Source: Chryseobacterium koreense CCUG 49689
GTDB lineage: Bacteria > Bacteroidota > Bacteroidia > Flavobacteriales > Weeksellaceae
Assembly (NCBI RefSeq): GCF_001045435.1
Contig: NZ_LFNG01000003.1
Location: 106,441-170,440 of the forward strand
Direction of reading: 5' to 3'
DNA: 64,000 nucleotides
Positions within the stretch are counted from its first letter, which is position 1. Each line of letters opens with the position of its first letter. The notes beneath the pieces are model-generated. The model did no database searches and was not told the origin of the DNA. It was given only the letters and a program-made list of their open reading frames with translations. The translations under genes were made by a program, and so were the position numbers. Shown piece after piece: positions 19,001 to 27,683 of the stretch.

Positions 19001-19161
19001 CTACTGGAGCGATGCAGTTTGGTGATATGAATGATAAATCATCAAAAGTTCGTTCGCTTTTCGGTAGCAACAGAAGATATACCTTGCTTGAGGAAATCGG
19101 TACAAAACCAAACGTTTTCTACCACACCAAAGTAAGAAACAGAAAAGAAAATAACGTTTAA
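16057..19161 (+). CDS. actB: Alternative complex III iron-sulfur subunit ActB
   Basis: Large peripheral subunit of 1034 residues joining a molybdopterin-oxidoreductase-like domain, which in this family binds no molybdenum cofactor, to a ferredoxin-like iron-sulfur domain. A twin-arginine motif SRRDFLKLLG (Arg 53-54) is followed by a hydrophobic stretch and LAAC, suggesting Tat export and possible lipid attachment. The C-terminal third shows the cluster-binding groups CTGCGACVIAC, CQHCNHAPCETVCP, CIGTRYCANNCP and CSMC with CVNAC. It lies 21 bases after actA. It should pass electrons from the membrane quinol site to the ActA and ActE hemes. Confidence 0.95.
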   Translation: MASNKIKFRSIHELQDPTLTTRLAQKEFLEEIPVDEKTGELKSNDSEKSGTSRRDFLKLLGFSTAAVTLAACEAPVIKTIPYVVKPHEIIPGVPNYYASTYFDGFDFASVLVKTREGRPIKIEPNPMAKSLGKTNARAQASLLSLYDNDKIKQPKLNGKDETFDKVDDFILKELSDSAAMGKKIVLLSHSFASPTFKKLFEDFKTKYPTAELVTYDAFPYAAALDAAQEVFGQRHLPVYDLSKTQLVVSFNADFLGDYNGGSLETSYAAARIPGANMLRHIQIESNMSLTGANADTRIQLKPSAVNKVLVEVYNGLNGGSVSKEAGEIVKELQAKGSNAVVFADGSKSAYVLAHLINQKLGSTAFTGKANLLKEFDGAKYQEFLGWMNSGTVGVLIANNVNPMYSSNKAEDFKKAVAKVNCVIAIADKKNEMYKAAKAVIPVANWLESWGDMTPQTGVYTLMQPTIQKIYKSRQIEESLLVWMNGKNNPANNYYDYLKANAATLIGGTPFNKALYNGVLDGGNTATLSYTGGNGAQAASELGAFKASDLELQLYTKTAMGDGTQANNPWLQELPDPISRMTWDNYLTMSPNDAKKLGIKNSLNGRMQLDGSKVNLTANGVTIKDVPVFVQPGQADGSVGLALGYGKKNSGKVADTGVNAFPLFDGSNTVLSGVTIEKTGDMHEFAGIQLQNTLMGRYEIAREVPLDTFLNVKFDDEKLGWNKPLEYHTIGGALPAGKVDLWDAFDDTDGPHFNLSIDLNSCTGCGACVIACQAENNVPVVGKAEVRMSRDMFWLRIDRYYTTDIPEGMDTNKDGKLSQEEAVDAGLDVPGMYGHFLDKESGILNHPSDNPDVIFQPVMCQHCNHAPCETVCPVAATSHGKQGQNQMAYNRCIGTRYCANNCPYKVRRFNWFTYNLNDKFDYNQNNDLGRMVLNPDVVVRTRGVMEKCSMCIQMTQNVILEAKKEGRVVKDGEFSTACVNACSTGAMQFGDMNDKSSKVRSLFGSNRRYTLLEEIGTKPNVFYHTKVRNRKENNV

Positions 19162-19179
19162 ATAATAAATAGGTAAAAA

Positions 19180-20577
19180 ATGTCAGGACATTACGAAGCT
19201 CCGATAAGGGAACCTTTAATTATTGGTCATAAGACTTATCATGATATTTCAGAAGATATCGCAAGACCTATCGAGGAGAGAGCCGGTAAACTGTGGTGGG
19301 TTTCATTTTGGATCGCTTTAACGCTTTTCGTTTATGGATTCGGCTGTATTGCTTACACCATAGGAACCGGAATTGGCGCATGGGGACTTAATAGAACTAA
19401 CAACTGGGGATGGGATATTACCAACTTCGTTTGGTGGGTAGGTATTGGTCACGCTGGAACCTTGATTTCCGCGGTACTATTGTTATTTAGACAAAGATGG
19501 AGAATGTCGGTGAACCGTTCTGCAGAAGCGATGACGATCTTCGCGGTGGTGCAGGCAGCGATTTTCCCGGTGATCCACATGGGTAGAGTTTGGGTAGGAT
19601 ATTGGGTTTTTCCTTTGCCAAACCAATTTGGTTCCCTTTGGACCAACTTCAACTCCCCACTTCTTTGGGACGTATTTGCAATCTCGACTTATTTCTCCGT
19701 ATCAACCGTTTTCTGGTTTATGGGATTGATTCCGGACTTTGCAATGATCCGTGACCGGGCAAAAACACCTTGGACCAAAAGAATCTACACATTACTTTCT
19801 TTTGGATGGGGTGGAAAAGCGAAACACTGGCAAAGATTCGAGGAACTTTCCCTCGTGTTGGCCGGTTTGGCGACTCCGCTAGTATTCTCGGTGCATACCA
19901 CGGTATCCTTTGACTTTGCTACTTCGGTAATCAAAGGATGGCACTCCACCATCTATCCGCCATATTTCGTTGCGGGTGCGATTTTCTCTGGATTTGCTAT
20001 GGTACAGACGCTTTTGTTGGTTGCAAGAAAAGTTTGTCACCTAGAAGAATACATCACCATGTATCACATCGAGATCATGAACATCGTTATCATTGTGACG
20101 GGTGGTATGGTAACTGTAGCTTATGCCACAGAATATTTTATCGCTTGGTATTCCGGGTCACGATTTGAGGACTTTACTTACCTTTCTCCAGGTGCGGCAA
20201 CCGGTCCTTACTGGTGGGCGTTCTGGTCGTTGATTATCTGTAACTTGGTGGTTCCGGCGTCATTCTGGTTCAAAAAATTGAGAACAAACATTATCTGGAC
20301 TTTCATCGTAGCATTGATCATCAATATCGGGATGTGGTTTGAAAGATTTGATATCATCGTTATCAACATTGCAAGAGATTACTTGCCTTCCGGATGGACG
20401 ATGTTTAAACCAACCATTATCGATGTGGGCGTATTCCTTGGAACAATCGGATTCTTCTCCGTGTTATTCCTTCTTTACGCAAGAACTTTCCCTGTAATTG
20501 CGCAGGCGGAATTGAAGACTATTTTGAAAATTTCAGGTGAAACTTATAAAGCAAAGGAAGAAGATGAGCACCACTAA
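19180..20577 (+). CDS. actC: Alternative complex III NrfD-like membrane subunit ActC
   Basis: Polytopic membrane protein of 465 residues in the NrfD/PsrC family, with about ten helices. In alternative complex III one of the two NrfD-like subunits holds the quinol site and a proton path. Typical segments are the N-terminal EPLIIGHKTYHDIS, GIGHAGTLISAVLLLFRQRWR near 88-108, and the His-rich helices around LEEYITMYHIEIMN. The end overlaps actD by 14 bases, implying coupled translation. Confidence 0.95.
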   Translation: MSGHYEAPIREPLIIGHKTYHDISEDIARPIEERAGKLWWVSFWIALTLFVYGFGCIAYTIGTGIGAWGLNRTNNWGWDITNFVWWVGIGHAGTLISAVLLLFRQRWRMSVNRSAEAMTIFAVVQAAIFPVIHMGRVWVGYWVFPLPNQFGSLWTNFNSPLLWDVFAISTYFSVSTVFWFMGLIPDFAMIRDRAKTPWTKRIYTLLSFGWGGKAKHWQRFEELSLVLAGLATPLVFSVHTTVSFDFATSVIKGWHSTIYPPYFVAGAIFSGFAMVQTLLLVARKVCHLEEYITMYHIEIMNIVIIVTGGMVTVAYATEYFIAWYSGSRFEDFTYLSPGAATGPYWWAFWSLIICNLVVPASFWFKKLRTNIIWTFIVALIINIGMWFERFDIIVINIARDYLPSGWTMFKPTIIDVGVFLGTIGFFSVLFLLYARTFPVIAQAELKTILKISGETYKAKEEDEHH

Positions 20578-21085
20578 GAAAATATATGGTATCTATGCCG
20601 ACGACGACGATTTACTGAACGGCGTGCATGCTTGTAATGACAAAGGAATCAAAATTGCGGAAGTTTACACTCCGTTTCCGGTTCACGGTCTTGACAAAGC
20701 TTTGGGTTTAAGAAAAACAAGAATCTCTGACGCTGCTTTTATTTACGCAGTATATGGAGTTACGATAGGAATTTTGGTTACCTGGTACACCATGAATCAC
20801 GATTGGCCAATGAATATCGGTGGGAAACCGGCATTTGACTGGGCACACAATATGCCTGCTTTCGTGGTTCCTATGTTTGAATTGATGGTATTTTGTGCAG
20901 CACACATGATGTCGCTTACCTTTTTGGCAAGAAACAAAATGTATCCAGGATGTCCGCCACAAAATCCGGATCCAAGAACTACCGATGACAAATTCATGAT
21001 CGAATTTGAGAGTGAACATGTGGAGGCCATCAAACAAATTTTGGTTGATACGGGAGTTGAAGAAATAACTGTAAAAGATGCTTAA
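20564..21085 (+). CDS. actD: Alternative complex III subunit ActD (DUF3341)
   Basis: Small subunit of 173 residues with the DUF3341 pattern: an N-terminal soluble domain beginning YGIYADDDDLL, the TPFPVHGLDKALGLR segment near 39-53, two membrane helices near 62-82 and 100-122, and a C-terminal tail that includes DDKFMIEFE. It anchors the complex and carries no cofactor. The ATG at 20564 is preferred to one nine codons earlier because the family begins at MSTTKKIYG and this gives the shorter overlap with actC. Confidence 0.93.
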   Translation: MSTTKKIYGIYADDDDLLNGVHACNDKGIKIAEVYTPFPVHGLDKALGLRKTRISDAAFIYAVYGVTIGILVTWYTMNHDWPMNIGGKPAFDWAHNMPAFVVPMFELMVFCAAHMMSLTFLARNKMYPGCPPQNPDPRTTDDKFMIEFESEHVEAIKQILVDTGVEEITVKDA

Positions 21086-21089
21086 TACA

Positions 21090-21806
21090 ATGACAAAGAA
21101 TATTTTTAAAATTACAGCTATCTTAGGTTTTGCAGCAATTTCATTGAGTTCATGCAGTAAGCAGAATCCGCCATTGGTTTACTTCCCCGATATGTATTTC
21201 CCGGTAGCTTACGACCCATTGGAAAAGGCGGAAGATGCCTACTCAAAACATCAAAACGAAATTCCACTTTTTGTAAAACAAAACGGGGCCACTGGTTTGA
21301 GTCCAGTTAATGGAACTGTTGCACAAAATAGAGATGGTGTTGCCGATGAAGCAGCAAATACTGCAATGAAGACGGATGACTATATCGCCGGATATGATGC
21401 GTCAAAGGCCGTAACTTCTTCACCGCTTGACCCTGCGAATGAGGCGAAAGATATTGAAAGAGGTAAAGTACTTTTCAACCAGGTTTGCGCAGCTTGTCAC
21501 GGAACAGGTGGCGATGGACAGGGACCAATTGTTGTAAGTGGAGCGTATTCAGGAGTTCCGAAATATGCAGATAGACAAATTACAGTGGGTTCCGTGCATT
21601 ATGTTTTAACAAACGGTAGAAATGCGATGGGCTCATACGCAGGACAACTGAAACCTGGTGATCGCTGGAGAGTAGCAATGTACGTGATGAGCGCTTTCAA
21701 GGGTGGAGTAAATGCTACAGCACCAGCAGCAACAACTGCGGCCGCTCCAGCTCCAGCAGCGGATGCAAAGGCAGCAGCAAGTGAAACAACCACTCCTAAA
21801 AAATAA
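21090..21806 (+). CDS. actE: Alternative complex III monoheme cytochrome c ActE
   Basis: Lipoprotein cytochrome c of 238 residues. A short signal ends SLSSCSKQ, placing the lipid Cys near 22. One heme site, CAACH, lies near 136-140 after FNQV, and a Met ligand is likely in NGRNAMGSYAGQL. The last 35 residues are an Ala/Pro/Thr-rich tail. The start may be ATG 21078, overlapping the actD stop, or ATG 21090; the second gives a more usual lipoprotein signal. It is the likely electron exit of the complex. Confidence 0.93.
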   Translation: MTKNIFKITAILGFAAISLSSCSKQNPPLVYFPDMYFPVAYDPLEKAEDAYSKHQNEIPLFVKQNGATGLSPVNGTVAQNRDGVADEAANTAMKTDDYIAGYDASKAVTSSPLDPANEAKDIERGKVLFNQVCAACHGTGGDGQGPIVVSGAYSGVPKYADRQITVGSVHYVLTNGRNAMGSYAGQLKPGDRWRVAMYVMSAFKGGVNATAPAATTAAAPAPAADAKAAASETTTPKK

Positions 21807-21819
21807 AAAGAATTAAGAA

Positions 21820-23154
21820 ATGTATAGTTTTTCACCGAAATTAAGATTATATTCAATCGTATTTATCGTTCTGGGATTAATCCTTTTTGGAGCTGGTTAC
21901 TTCATGAATCACAGTATTGATGATGCAAGAATCGAGCACATGATGGAGGTGGTTCATTCCACCGGACATAATGCTCCAACTCATTCCAGTGAATTGGTAG
22001 GTCCTCAAGATCACGCTGCTCATTTGGAGCATGCCAAAATGCAAGTTCACAATCAGCCATTAGCAGCGGTTCACACTATTGCGGTATTTTTGTTTGCATT
22101 GAGCTGTTGTGCGCTTTTCTTTTACTCAATCCAAAATGCGGCACACGCAGGTTGGCCAATCATTATTCTGAGAGTAATGGAGGCAATCGCATCATTTATT
22201 CCTTGGGCGGGAGCGGCTTTGATTATCCTTATGGTTCTCAATGTTACCCATCAAGGGCATCTATTCCATTGGATGGATCCGGCTTTAACTGAAAAAGGCA
22301 ATGCTAACTTTGACCCAATTCTATATGAAAAGAAAAAGTTTTTGAATATTCCATTTTATGCTGTCAGGACTATTCTTTACGTAATCGGAGCAACCTTCTT
22401 CGCATGGAAATTAAAGACACTTTCTAAAAAAGTGGACGATAACAAGGGCGACAGAAAAATCTACGCGAGCTATTACAGTTGGAGCGTGGGTTACATTGTA
22501 TTCTTTGGATTTTGTTCTGCAGCTTGGGCGTGGGATTGGTTAATGTCCATCGACCCGCACTGGTATTCTACCATGTATATTTGGTATGCGATGGTTTCTG
22601 CTTTGGCTTCTTCAATCGCAGTGATGATCCTCATCAGTGTTTATTTGAAGAAAAACGGATTCCTGCCGCAGTTCAATGACAACCACTTGCACGATTTAGG
22701 GGTCTTCCTTTTCGCCACAAGTATGCTTTGGACTTATACCTGGTTCGCACAGTTCATGTTGTATTGGTATGCAAACATTCCCGAAGAGGTTAACTATTTC
22801 TTCGGTCGATTTGAGTATTACAGCTGGACTTTCCTTCCGGTTTTGATTTTCGTATTCTTGCTTCCACTTTTGGTTTTGGTAAGTTCAAGTATCAAGAGGA
22901 ATTACAAGGTTGTCACCACCATGGCTGTAATAGTGATTTTTGGTCATTGGGTAAACCATTTCAACATGGTAATGCCAGGAACAGTTGGTCCTTTCTGGAA
23001 AACTCCGGAGGTTCTATTGCTGAATTTGGGAGCGGTATTGCTGTTCGTAGGTTTGTTCATCTTTGTGGTCATGACTGCATTGTCAAAAACAAAATTGATC
23101 CCGACAGGAAACCCATTCCTGAAAGAATCTGAAATTTATGAATATCCTTTCTAA
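21820..23154 (+). CDS. actF: Alternative complex III NrfD-like membrane subunit ActF
   Basis: Second NrfD-like polytopic subunit, 444 residues with about ten helices. A His-rich periplasmic stretch (about 45-75, with HNAPTHSS and DHAAHLEHAK) follows the first helix. Later segments such as WAWDWLMSIDPHWYSTMYIWY near 236-256 are typical of the Bacteroidota subunit. It closes the operon and is followed by a strong terminator. In many relatives cytochrome oxidase genes come next; here they do not. Confidence 0.94.
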   Translation: MYSFSPKLRLYSIVFIVLGLILFGAGYFMNHSIDDARIEHMMEVVHSTGHNAPTHSSELVGPQDHAAHLEHAKMQVHNQPLAAVHTIAVFLFALSCCALFFYSIQNAAHAGWPIIILRVMEAIASFIPWAGAALIILMVLNVTHQGHLFHWMDPALTEKGNANFDPILYEKKKFLNIPFYAVRTILYVIGATFFAWKLKTLSKKVDDNKGDRKIYASYYSWSVGYIVFFGFCSAAWAWDWLMSIDPHWYSTMYIWYAMVSALASSIAVMILISVYLKKNGFLPQFNDNHLHDLGVFLFATSMLWTYTWFAQFMLYWYANIPEEVNYFFGRFEYYSWTFLPVLIFVFLLPLLVLVSSSIKRNYKVVTTMAVIVIFGHWVNHFNMVMPGTVGPFWKTPEVLLLNLGAVLLFVGLFIFVVMTALSKTKLIPTGNPFLKESEIYEYPF

Positions 23155-23175
23155 GGATTTAAATATAAAAATTGA

Positions 23176-23212
23176 AAAATTCCGGTTAATGATTTAGCCG
23201 GAATTTTTTTTA
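23176..23212 (+). terminator. Rho-independent terminator of the act operon
   Basis: Stem AATTCCGG/CCGGAATT with a 12-base loop and a long T run, 22 bases after the actF stop. Confidence 0.88.
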
Positions 23213-23220
23213 AAACAATT

Positions 23221-24234
23221 ATGAAAACAAAATTCATCTTGTTTTTCGTGTTGGCCAGTTTTATTTCCGTCCATTCCCAAACGCTCACGTTGGTCTCAGA
23301 ATTTTCTGGAATACCGCTTTCGAAAGTGATGGTGTTTAGCAGTGATGGGAAATTGGTTACCACCTCAGATATTTATGGAACCATCGATAAGGTGGCGCTT
23401 GATCCTAACAAAAGTGAATACAGTTTGATCTACGACAACTTTGTCATCGGCAAACTGAACCAGGCAGACTTCAACCAGCCCGTCATTAAACTTCGTGAAA
23501 AGATTGTTGATGTGGAACCCGTGGTCATTAAAGATAATGCTAAAGCAAAATATATCTTGCTGAAAGGCAATTTCAACACCTATGTTTTCGTCAACAATAA
23601 GCTGAATTCTTATGGTGATGGAATCATCACTTTTGTTTTTGACAACAAAACCAAAGAATTAAGAAGTAAAAAAGTTCAACAGTACAGGGTTTTTGAATTG
23701 CTGAACCCGAATGATGTCCGCAAAAATACTTCAGAATGGGATTACAAATTCTTTTTGAATCTTCCCGATATGAATAGTTTGGTCAATATTAACGACTTTA
23801 AAAATAAGGAGAATACCGTTGTAAAAGAAGTTTCTGCTTCGGGAAAGGATATAGTGGAAGTGAGGAAAAAACTGTTGCAGGATAAAGAGTTTTCCCTTCT
23901 TGGCTATCGATTTTTTGATTCCGACACCGCGATTGATTTTTCATTTGGAAAAGGGTCTAAGAAATCTTACCGCGACCTTCTGGAATTTTCTGATCTTCGA
24001 AAGGTCAAATTAAAGCACAAATCTGAACCAAATTTTAACCAAATCATCGTCCAGAAAAACTTTTACCCGACGGAAATGGAGTTTTCAGACCAAGTTCAAG
24101 TGGACGATGTGAAATTCAGGCCAGGTTCAAGTAAGTACAAAACACAATTTTGGCAAGAGGATTCCTTCCCAAATATGCAGAAGGTTTTCGAAAGTTTCTT
24201 TAAGAATGATTTAAGGGAAGTGAAAAACAAATAG
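23221..24234 (+). CDS. Exported protein with carboxypeptidase-regulatory-like N terminus, function unknown
   Basis: Predicted periplasmic or outer-membrane-associated protein of 337 residues. A clean signal peptide (1-19, ending VHSQ) is followed by about 60 residues that resemble the beta-sandwich 'carboxypeptidase D regulatory-like' domain (FSGIPLSKVMVFSSDGKL and GTIDKVALD). The rest is mixed alpha/beta with many Lys and Asp and no motif I recognise. The gene begins right after the act terminator, so it must have its own promoter or depend on read-through. No close partner is evident. Confidence 0.75.
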   Translation: MKTKFILFFVLASFISVHSQTLTLVSEFSGIPLSKVMVFSSDGKLVTTSDIYGTIDKVALDPNKSEYSLIYDNFVIGKLNQADFNQPVIKLREKIVDVEPVVIKDNAKAKYILLKGNFNTYVFVNNKLNSYGDGIITFVFDNKTKELRSKKVQQYRVFELLNPNDVRKNTSEWDYKFFLNLPDMNSLVNINDFKNKENTVVKEVSASGKDIVEVRKKLLQDKEFSLLGYRFFDSDTAIDFSFGKGSKKSYRDLLEFSDLRKVKLKHKSEPNFNQIIVQKNFYPTEMEFSDQVQVDDVKFRPGSSKYKTQFWQEDSFPNMQKVFESFFKNDLREVKNK

Positions 24235-24275
24235 ACCATCACGTTATTTTCCCGACTTTATACCGAGATTTTTTT

Positions 24276-24283
24276 TAAATTTG
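24276..24283 (+). promoter_or_regulatory. -7 promoter element TAAATTTG upstream of the 24300 lipoprotein gene
   Basis: Consensus TAnnTTTG, 16 bases before the ATG at 24300. Confidence 0.5.
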
Positions 24284-24299
24284 TCTAAACCTCCATGAA

Positions 24300-25478
24300 A
24301 TGAAAAAAATTTTGATGTTTCTATTCGTTTGCTTCCTGTTTGTAGGTTGCAAAAAAGATAAAGTGGATGCCACCAATCCCAAAGCTTTTCAGTCGAGTAT
24401 CAATGATATGGCTTCCAGTCTCACCACTTTGCAACAGGTGAAGTTCAATGAGGCGCTGTACATCCTGAAAACTTTCGGGGTGGATGCCGATGGTGATCTG
24501 AACGAGATCAAGGCATTGGGAAAATTGATCAACGGGATGAAGGTGCCGGGAATTTTGGCGCTTGCAGACCAGGTCGCCCAGAAAAACGGAATCGAGTGGA
24601 CGAGCACAGGTCCGCCTTCATTGGGGGAAATGAATATTTTTGGGAATGAAGACGCCAAGGAAACCGACCCGAACGATATTTCCGCAAACGGTTTGAGCAT
24701 TGAGGTTCAGCCGGTTGCCACAGACAATGTCCTGGGTGCCCAATCCCTGCAGATTATTCCGAGGTTGGTTGATAATTCCGGCAATAATATCAAGTTTGAA
24801 GGAGCCGCATTGGAAACGGTGCTGGAAGTTTTCAGCGGCGGAAATAAAGTCCTGACTTCAAAAAATCTGATGCTGGACAATAATTTCAAAGGCTTTAATT
24901 TGAGGTTTGCTTCGCTGCCCGCACAAAAGATTATCGACGGCACCATCGACATCACGGTTTCGGTAAAAACCACGAAGAAGACTTATAAAATGTCTAAAAT
25001 AGGGGTAGAGGTGAATCCGAAAGCACTCCTGATGCCGGCCGGAAATCCCGAAGATAATCCCGCCAATCTGGATCCGAATGATACGAGCCAGCTTCCCGTG
25101 GAATCTATGGACCCCAACGAAGCCGCCGGAACCACTGCCGCAACCACTCCGCAGAAACCCAATGCGGACCCGAAATCAAGCGTTTCAAAGTTTCTCAACA
25201 ACCTGGGTTCGCAAAACCTTCGGGGCGCATATGAGGTTTCAGACAATCCAAACTGGGGATCCTATGAAAACTTCTCGAATCCGACTTCCGGATTTGGAGC
25301 CGTGAAAAATGTATCCGTGAAAAATATTACCACCAACAGCACATCCGCCAATTCCGCAAGTGTCAACGCAACCTATGAGGTGACCGACAAAGAGGGCAGA
25401 ACTACTGCTTTGCTGGTGACTTTCGGGTTGAAAAACGTAAACGGCGAATGGAAGATATCCAGCTATAAAATCAATTAG
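24300..25478 (+). CDS. DUF6694-like lipoprotein
   Basis: Lipoprotein of 392 residues: signal peptide with lipid Cys at about 18 (FVGCKKDKVD). A helical N-terminal domain (about 22-100, AFQSSINDMASSL and FNEALYILKTFG) resembles the DUF6694 lipoprotein family. A beta-rich middle is followed by an Asn/Pro/Asp-rich linker (about 245-290) and a C-terminal domain (about 298-392) that ends LKNVNGEWKISSYKIN, like small NTF2- or DUF4878-type extracellular domains. The function is unknown. It is separated from apt by one base, so the two are one transcript. Confidence 0.75.
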   Translation: MKKILMFLFVCFLFVGCKKDKVDATNPKAFQSSINDMASSLTTLQQVKFNEALYILKTFGVDADGDLNEIKALGKLINGMKVPGILALADQVAQKNGIEWTSTGPPSLGEMNIFGNEDAKETDPNDISANGLSIEVQPVATDNVLGAQSLQIIPRLVDNSGNNIKFEGAALETVLEVFSGGNKVLTSKNLMLDNNFKGFNLRFASLPAQKIIDGTIDITVSVKTTKKTYKMSKIGVEVNPKALLMPAGNPEDNPANLDPNDTSQLPVESMDPNEAAGTTAATTPQKPNADPKSSVSKFLNNLGSQNLRGAYEVSDNPNWGSYENFSNPTSGFGAVKNVSVKNITTNSTSANSASVNATYEVTDKEGRTTALLVTFGLKNVNGEWKISSYKIN

Positions 25479-25479
25479 A

Positions 25480-26016
25480 ATGACGAAGCCCGACCTGGTC
25501 CAAAAATTAGAAAAAACCATCCAGAACATCCCTGATTTCCCACAACCCGGAATTCAGTTCAAAGACATCACCCCGATTTTTCTTGACCCGAAACTTTATG
25601 AGGAAGTCATCAAAGATTTGGCAGATTTCAGCCGTGGAAAAATCGATGCGGTATGCGGAATCGAAAGCCGGGGTTACCTTTTCGGGATCGCGATTGCCGT
25701 GGCTTTGGAAGTGCCGTTTATCCTGATCAGAAAAGCCGGGAAATTGCCGCCGCCTTTCGTGGGTGAGAAATACGATCTGGAATACGGAACCGCTGAAATC
25801 GAAATGCGGACCGGACAATTAAAACCCGGACAAAGAGTGCTGATCCACGACGATTTATTGGCCACCGGCGGAACTACCGAAGCAGCCGCAAAATTGATTG
25901 AAAAGCAGGGTGGCGAAGTAGCGCAGTTTAGTTTCCTCATCGCATTGAAAGATTTGCACGGAACCGAAAGGCTGAAACAGTTTGATGCCGAAGTTCACCA
26001 GATTTTGGAGTATTAA
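25480..26016 (+). CDS. apt: Adenine phosphoribosyltransferase
   Basis: Salvages adenine to AMP using PRPP. The 178 residues show the type I phosphoribosyltransferase fold: N-terminal hood IPDFPQPGIQFKDITPI near 16-32, GIESRGYLFG near 61-70, the flexible loop with KLPPPFV near 88-94 and EYDLEYG-like segment after it, and the PRPP-binding motif VLIHDDLLATGGTT near 125-138. Length is standard. It follows the lipoprotein gene by one base. Confidence 0.96.
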   Translation: MTKPDLVQKLEKTIQNIPDFPQPGIQFKDITPIFLDPKLYEEVIKDLADFSRGKIDAVCGIESRGYLFGIAIAVALEVPFILIRKAGKLPPPFVGEKYDLEYGTAEIEMRTGQLKPGQRVLIHDDLLATGGTTEAAAKLIEKQGGEVAQFSFLIALKDLHGTERLKQFDAEVHQILEY

Positions 26017-26064
26017 GAAGTTCATGCATATGCCATTGTTTTTTCCTCTTTATAAATCTTAAAT

Positions 26065-26802
26065 ATGAAATTCAATAAAGTAGTATTCTCAACGATCATC
26101 GTTTTTATATTAAGTTCTTGCTCGCTAAAATATACAACACCTGGAAGTGATGTTAAAATTTCTTCACTTGCCGATGAAGATGTAGCGAAAATTTTATCGA
26201 ACAAACCTGCTGCTGAGTTTCCAGTAAATATCGCGGTAGCAAGAATTCAAGCGCCAAATTATTCAAATAATTCTTACAACAGACGGGAATCCACTCCAGA
26301 TGGAAGGTTTTCTATGATTTTGACTCGTGAACCGGATGAAGAAAAAGTCATCAGCGAACTTTCTAAATTAAAGGGAATTAAACAAATCTCACCTTTTAAC
26401 CGGCTTCTGTTGCCCTATAATTATCAAACGATAAAAGATTTGAGATTAGCAGCAGCAAAGATGAAGGCACAAATGTTATTGGTATATACCTTTGACACGG
26501 AGTTTTCAATCGATGCCAAAAACTATGGGCCACAGAATGTTTTCGCTTTGGGATATTTAAAAAATAAAGAAGTTAAGGTAAGGACAACTTCTTCAGTGGC
26601 TTTATTTGATGTGCAGACAGAATATTTATTCGGTCTTGCTGAAGCTACCGCGGAAAAGGAAAAGAAATCGAACATCTGGAAAGAGAATCAGGAAGTTGAT
26701 CAATTAAGAATGGATGCTGAAAAAGAATCATTTTCAAAATTGGCGAAAGAAATCGAAAAAATGTGGAATGATGTTTATTTGGAGTATAATAAAAACAAAT
26801 AA
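26065..26802 (+). CDS. Lipoprotein, function unknown
   Basis: Lipoprotein of 245 residues with a signal peptide and lipid Cys near 19 (LSSCSLKYTTPG). The mature part begins with SDVKISSLADEDVAKIL and has a central segment PFNRLLLPYNYQTIKDLRLAAAK (about 112-134) of the kind seen in envelope-stress lipoproteins that test whether others are present. The C-terminal third is a charged helix. I do not recognise the family. It stands in its own transcription unit after apt. Confidence 0.7.
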   Translation: MKFNKVVFSTIIVFILSSCSLKYTTPGSDVKISSLADEDVAKILSNKPAAEFPVNIAVARIQAPNYSNNSYNRRESTPDGRFSMILTREPDEEKVISELSKLKGIKQISPFNRLLLPYNYQTIKDLRLAAAKMKAQMLLVYTFDTEFSIDAKNYGPQNVFALGYLKNKEVKVRTTSSVALFDVQTEYLFGLAEATAEKEKKSNIWKENQEVDQLRMDAEKESFSKLAKEIEKMWNDVYLEYNKNK

Positions 26803-26855
26803 AACAAATCACATCAAAAGATATCTGTTTCTGAAAACATTTTACAACTCATTAT

Positions 26856-26886
26856 TTTGTATATCCCTCAAAAACAATTAAATTTG
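26856..26886 (+). promoter_or_regulatory. Promoter with both elements: TTTG, 19 bases, TAAATTTG
   Basis: TTTG at 26856-26859, a spacer of exactly 19 bases, and TAAATTTG at 26879-26886. This is the full Bacteroidota -33/-7 arrangement and the cleanest example in the window. Confidence 0.75.
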
Positions 26887-26909
26887 CACTCAATTTTTTT
26901 AACGACATT

Positions 26910-27620
26910 ATGGCAAAAAATTTAAGAAGACCGAGCAAAAAGGAAATGGAAGGTAAGGAAACCGTAGAGGTTTTCAAAGGGCTGGATAAAACCGCGCTCG
27001 ATGCAGAACAGTTTTTGGAGAATCACGCCAAAACTTTGATCGGAATCTTCGTAGGTTTGGTTTTGATCGTTTTGGGATATTTCGCATTCCAGCAATTCTA
27101 CGTCGCACCAAGAAACAGTGAGGCAACAATGGGTTATCTGGCTGCCCAGAAAAATTTGGCAGACGGAAAAGAAGATTTGGCACTCGGTGGAAAAACCGCT
27201 GCAAATCCAGGTTATCTGGGAACTTACAACGAATATTCCGGGACGCAGGTAGGAAAACTTTCTGCCTATAATGCAGGTCTTTTGAAATTCAAGGAAGGAA
27301 AATACCAGGAAGCCTATGATTTGTTGGACAAGTTTTCTTCAGACAACAAAACTTTGGTGGCGTTGAAATACGGAGCGATGGCGGATTGCCAATCCAATCT
27401 GAACAAAAACGAAGATGCACTTTCTTTGCTGGATAAGGCAAGCAAAGCATCAGACGATCCATACACGTCTTACTATTTTACCAGAAAAGCGGGAATCGTG
27501 GCTTTGGCTTTAAAGAAAAACGCGGAAGCAAAAAAATACTTCTCCACCATCGACGAAAAATATCAGGATTATGACAACGGAATGTCTGATGCCTATATTG
27601 AAATGGTGAAATACTACTAA
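26910..27620 (+). CDS. Tetratricopeptide-repeat membrane protein (YfgM-like)
   Basis: Protein of 236 residues with a cytoplasmic N terminus, one membrane helix near 43-65 (LIGIFVGLVLIVLGYFAFQQF), and a periplasmic domain of TPR-type helical pairs (about 110-230: KFKEGKYQEAYDLLDKF, LNKNEDALSLLDKA, ALKKNAEAKKYF). The layout resembles YfgM, a partner of the SecYEG translocon, but in Bacteroidota the role is unproven. It has a textbook promoter and lies about 105 bases before ribH. Confidence 0.82.
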   Translation: MAKNLRRPSKKEMEGKETVEVFKGLDKTALDAEQFLENHAKTLIGIFVGLVLIVLGYFAFQQFYVAPRNSEATMGYLAAQKNLADGKEDLALGGKTAANPGYLGTYNEYSGTQVGKLSAYNAGLLKFKEGKYQEAYDLLDKFSSDNKTLVALKYGAMADCQSNLNKNEDALSLLDKASKASDDPYTSYYFTRKAGIVALALKKNAEAKKYFSTIDEKYQDYDNGMSDAYIEMVKYY

Positions 27621-27683
27621 GGTTAAATTTGGACGCAGCGCGTACTTTTTGAACTTCGGGTTGCAATTTCAAACCTTAAACCT

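Noticed and set aside
24300..25478. Operon partner of apt with a purine role
   Set aside because: The one-base spacing shows cotranscription, but the protein is a lipoprotein with no nucleotide-binding motif, so no functional link is claimed.
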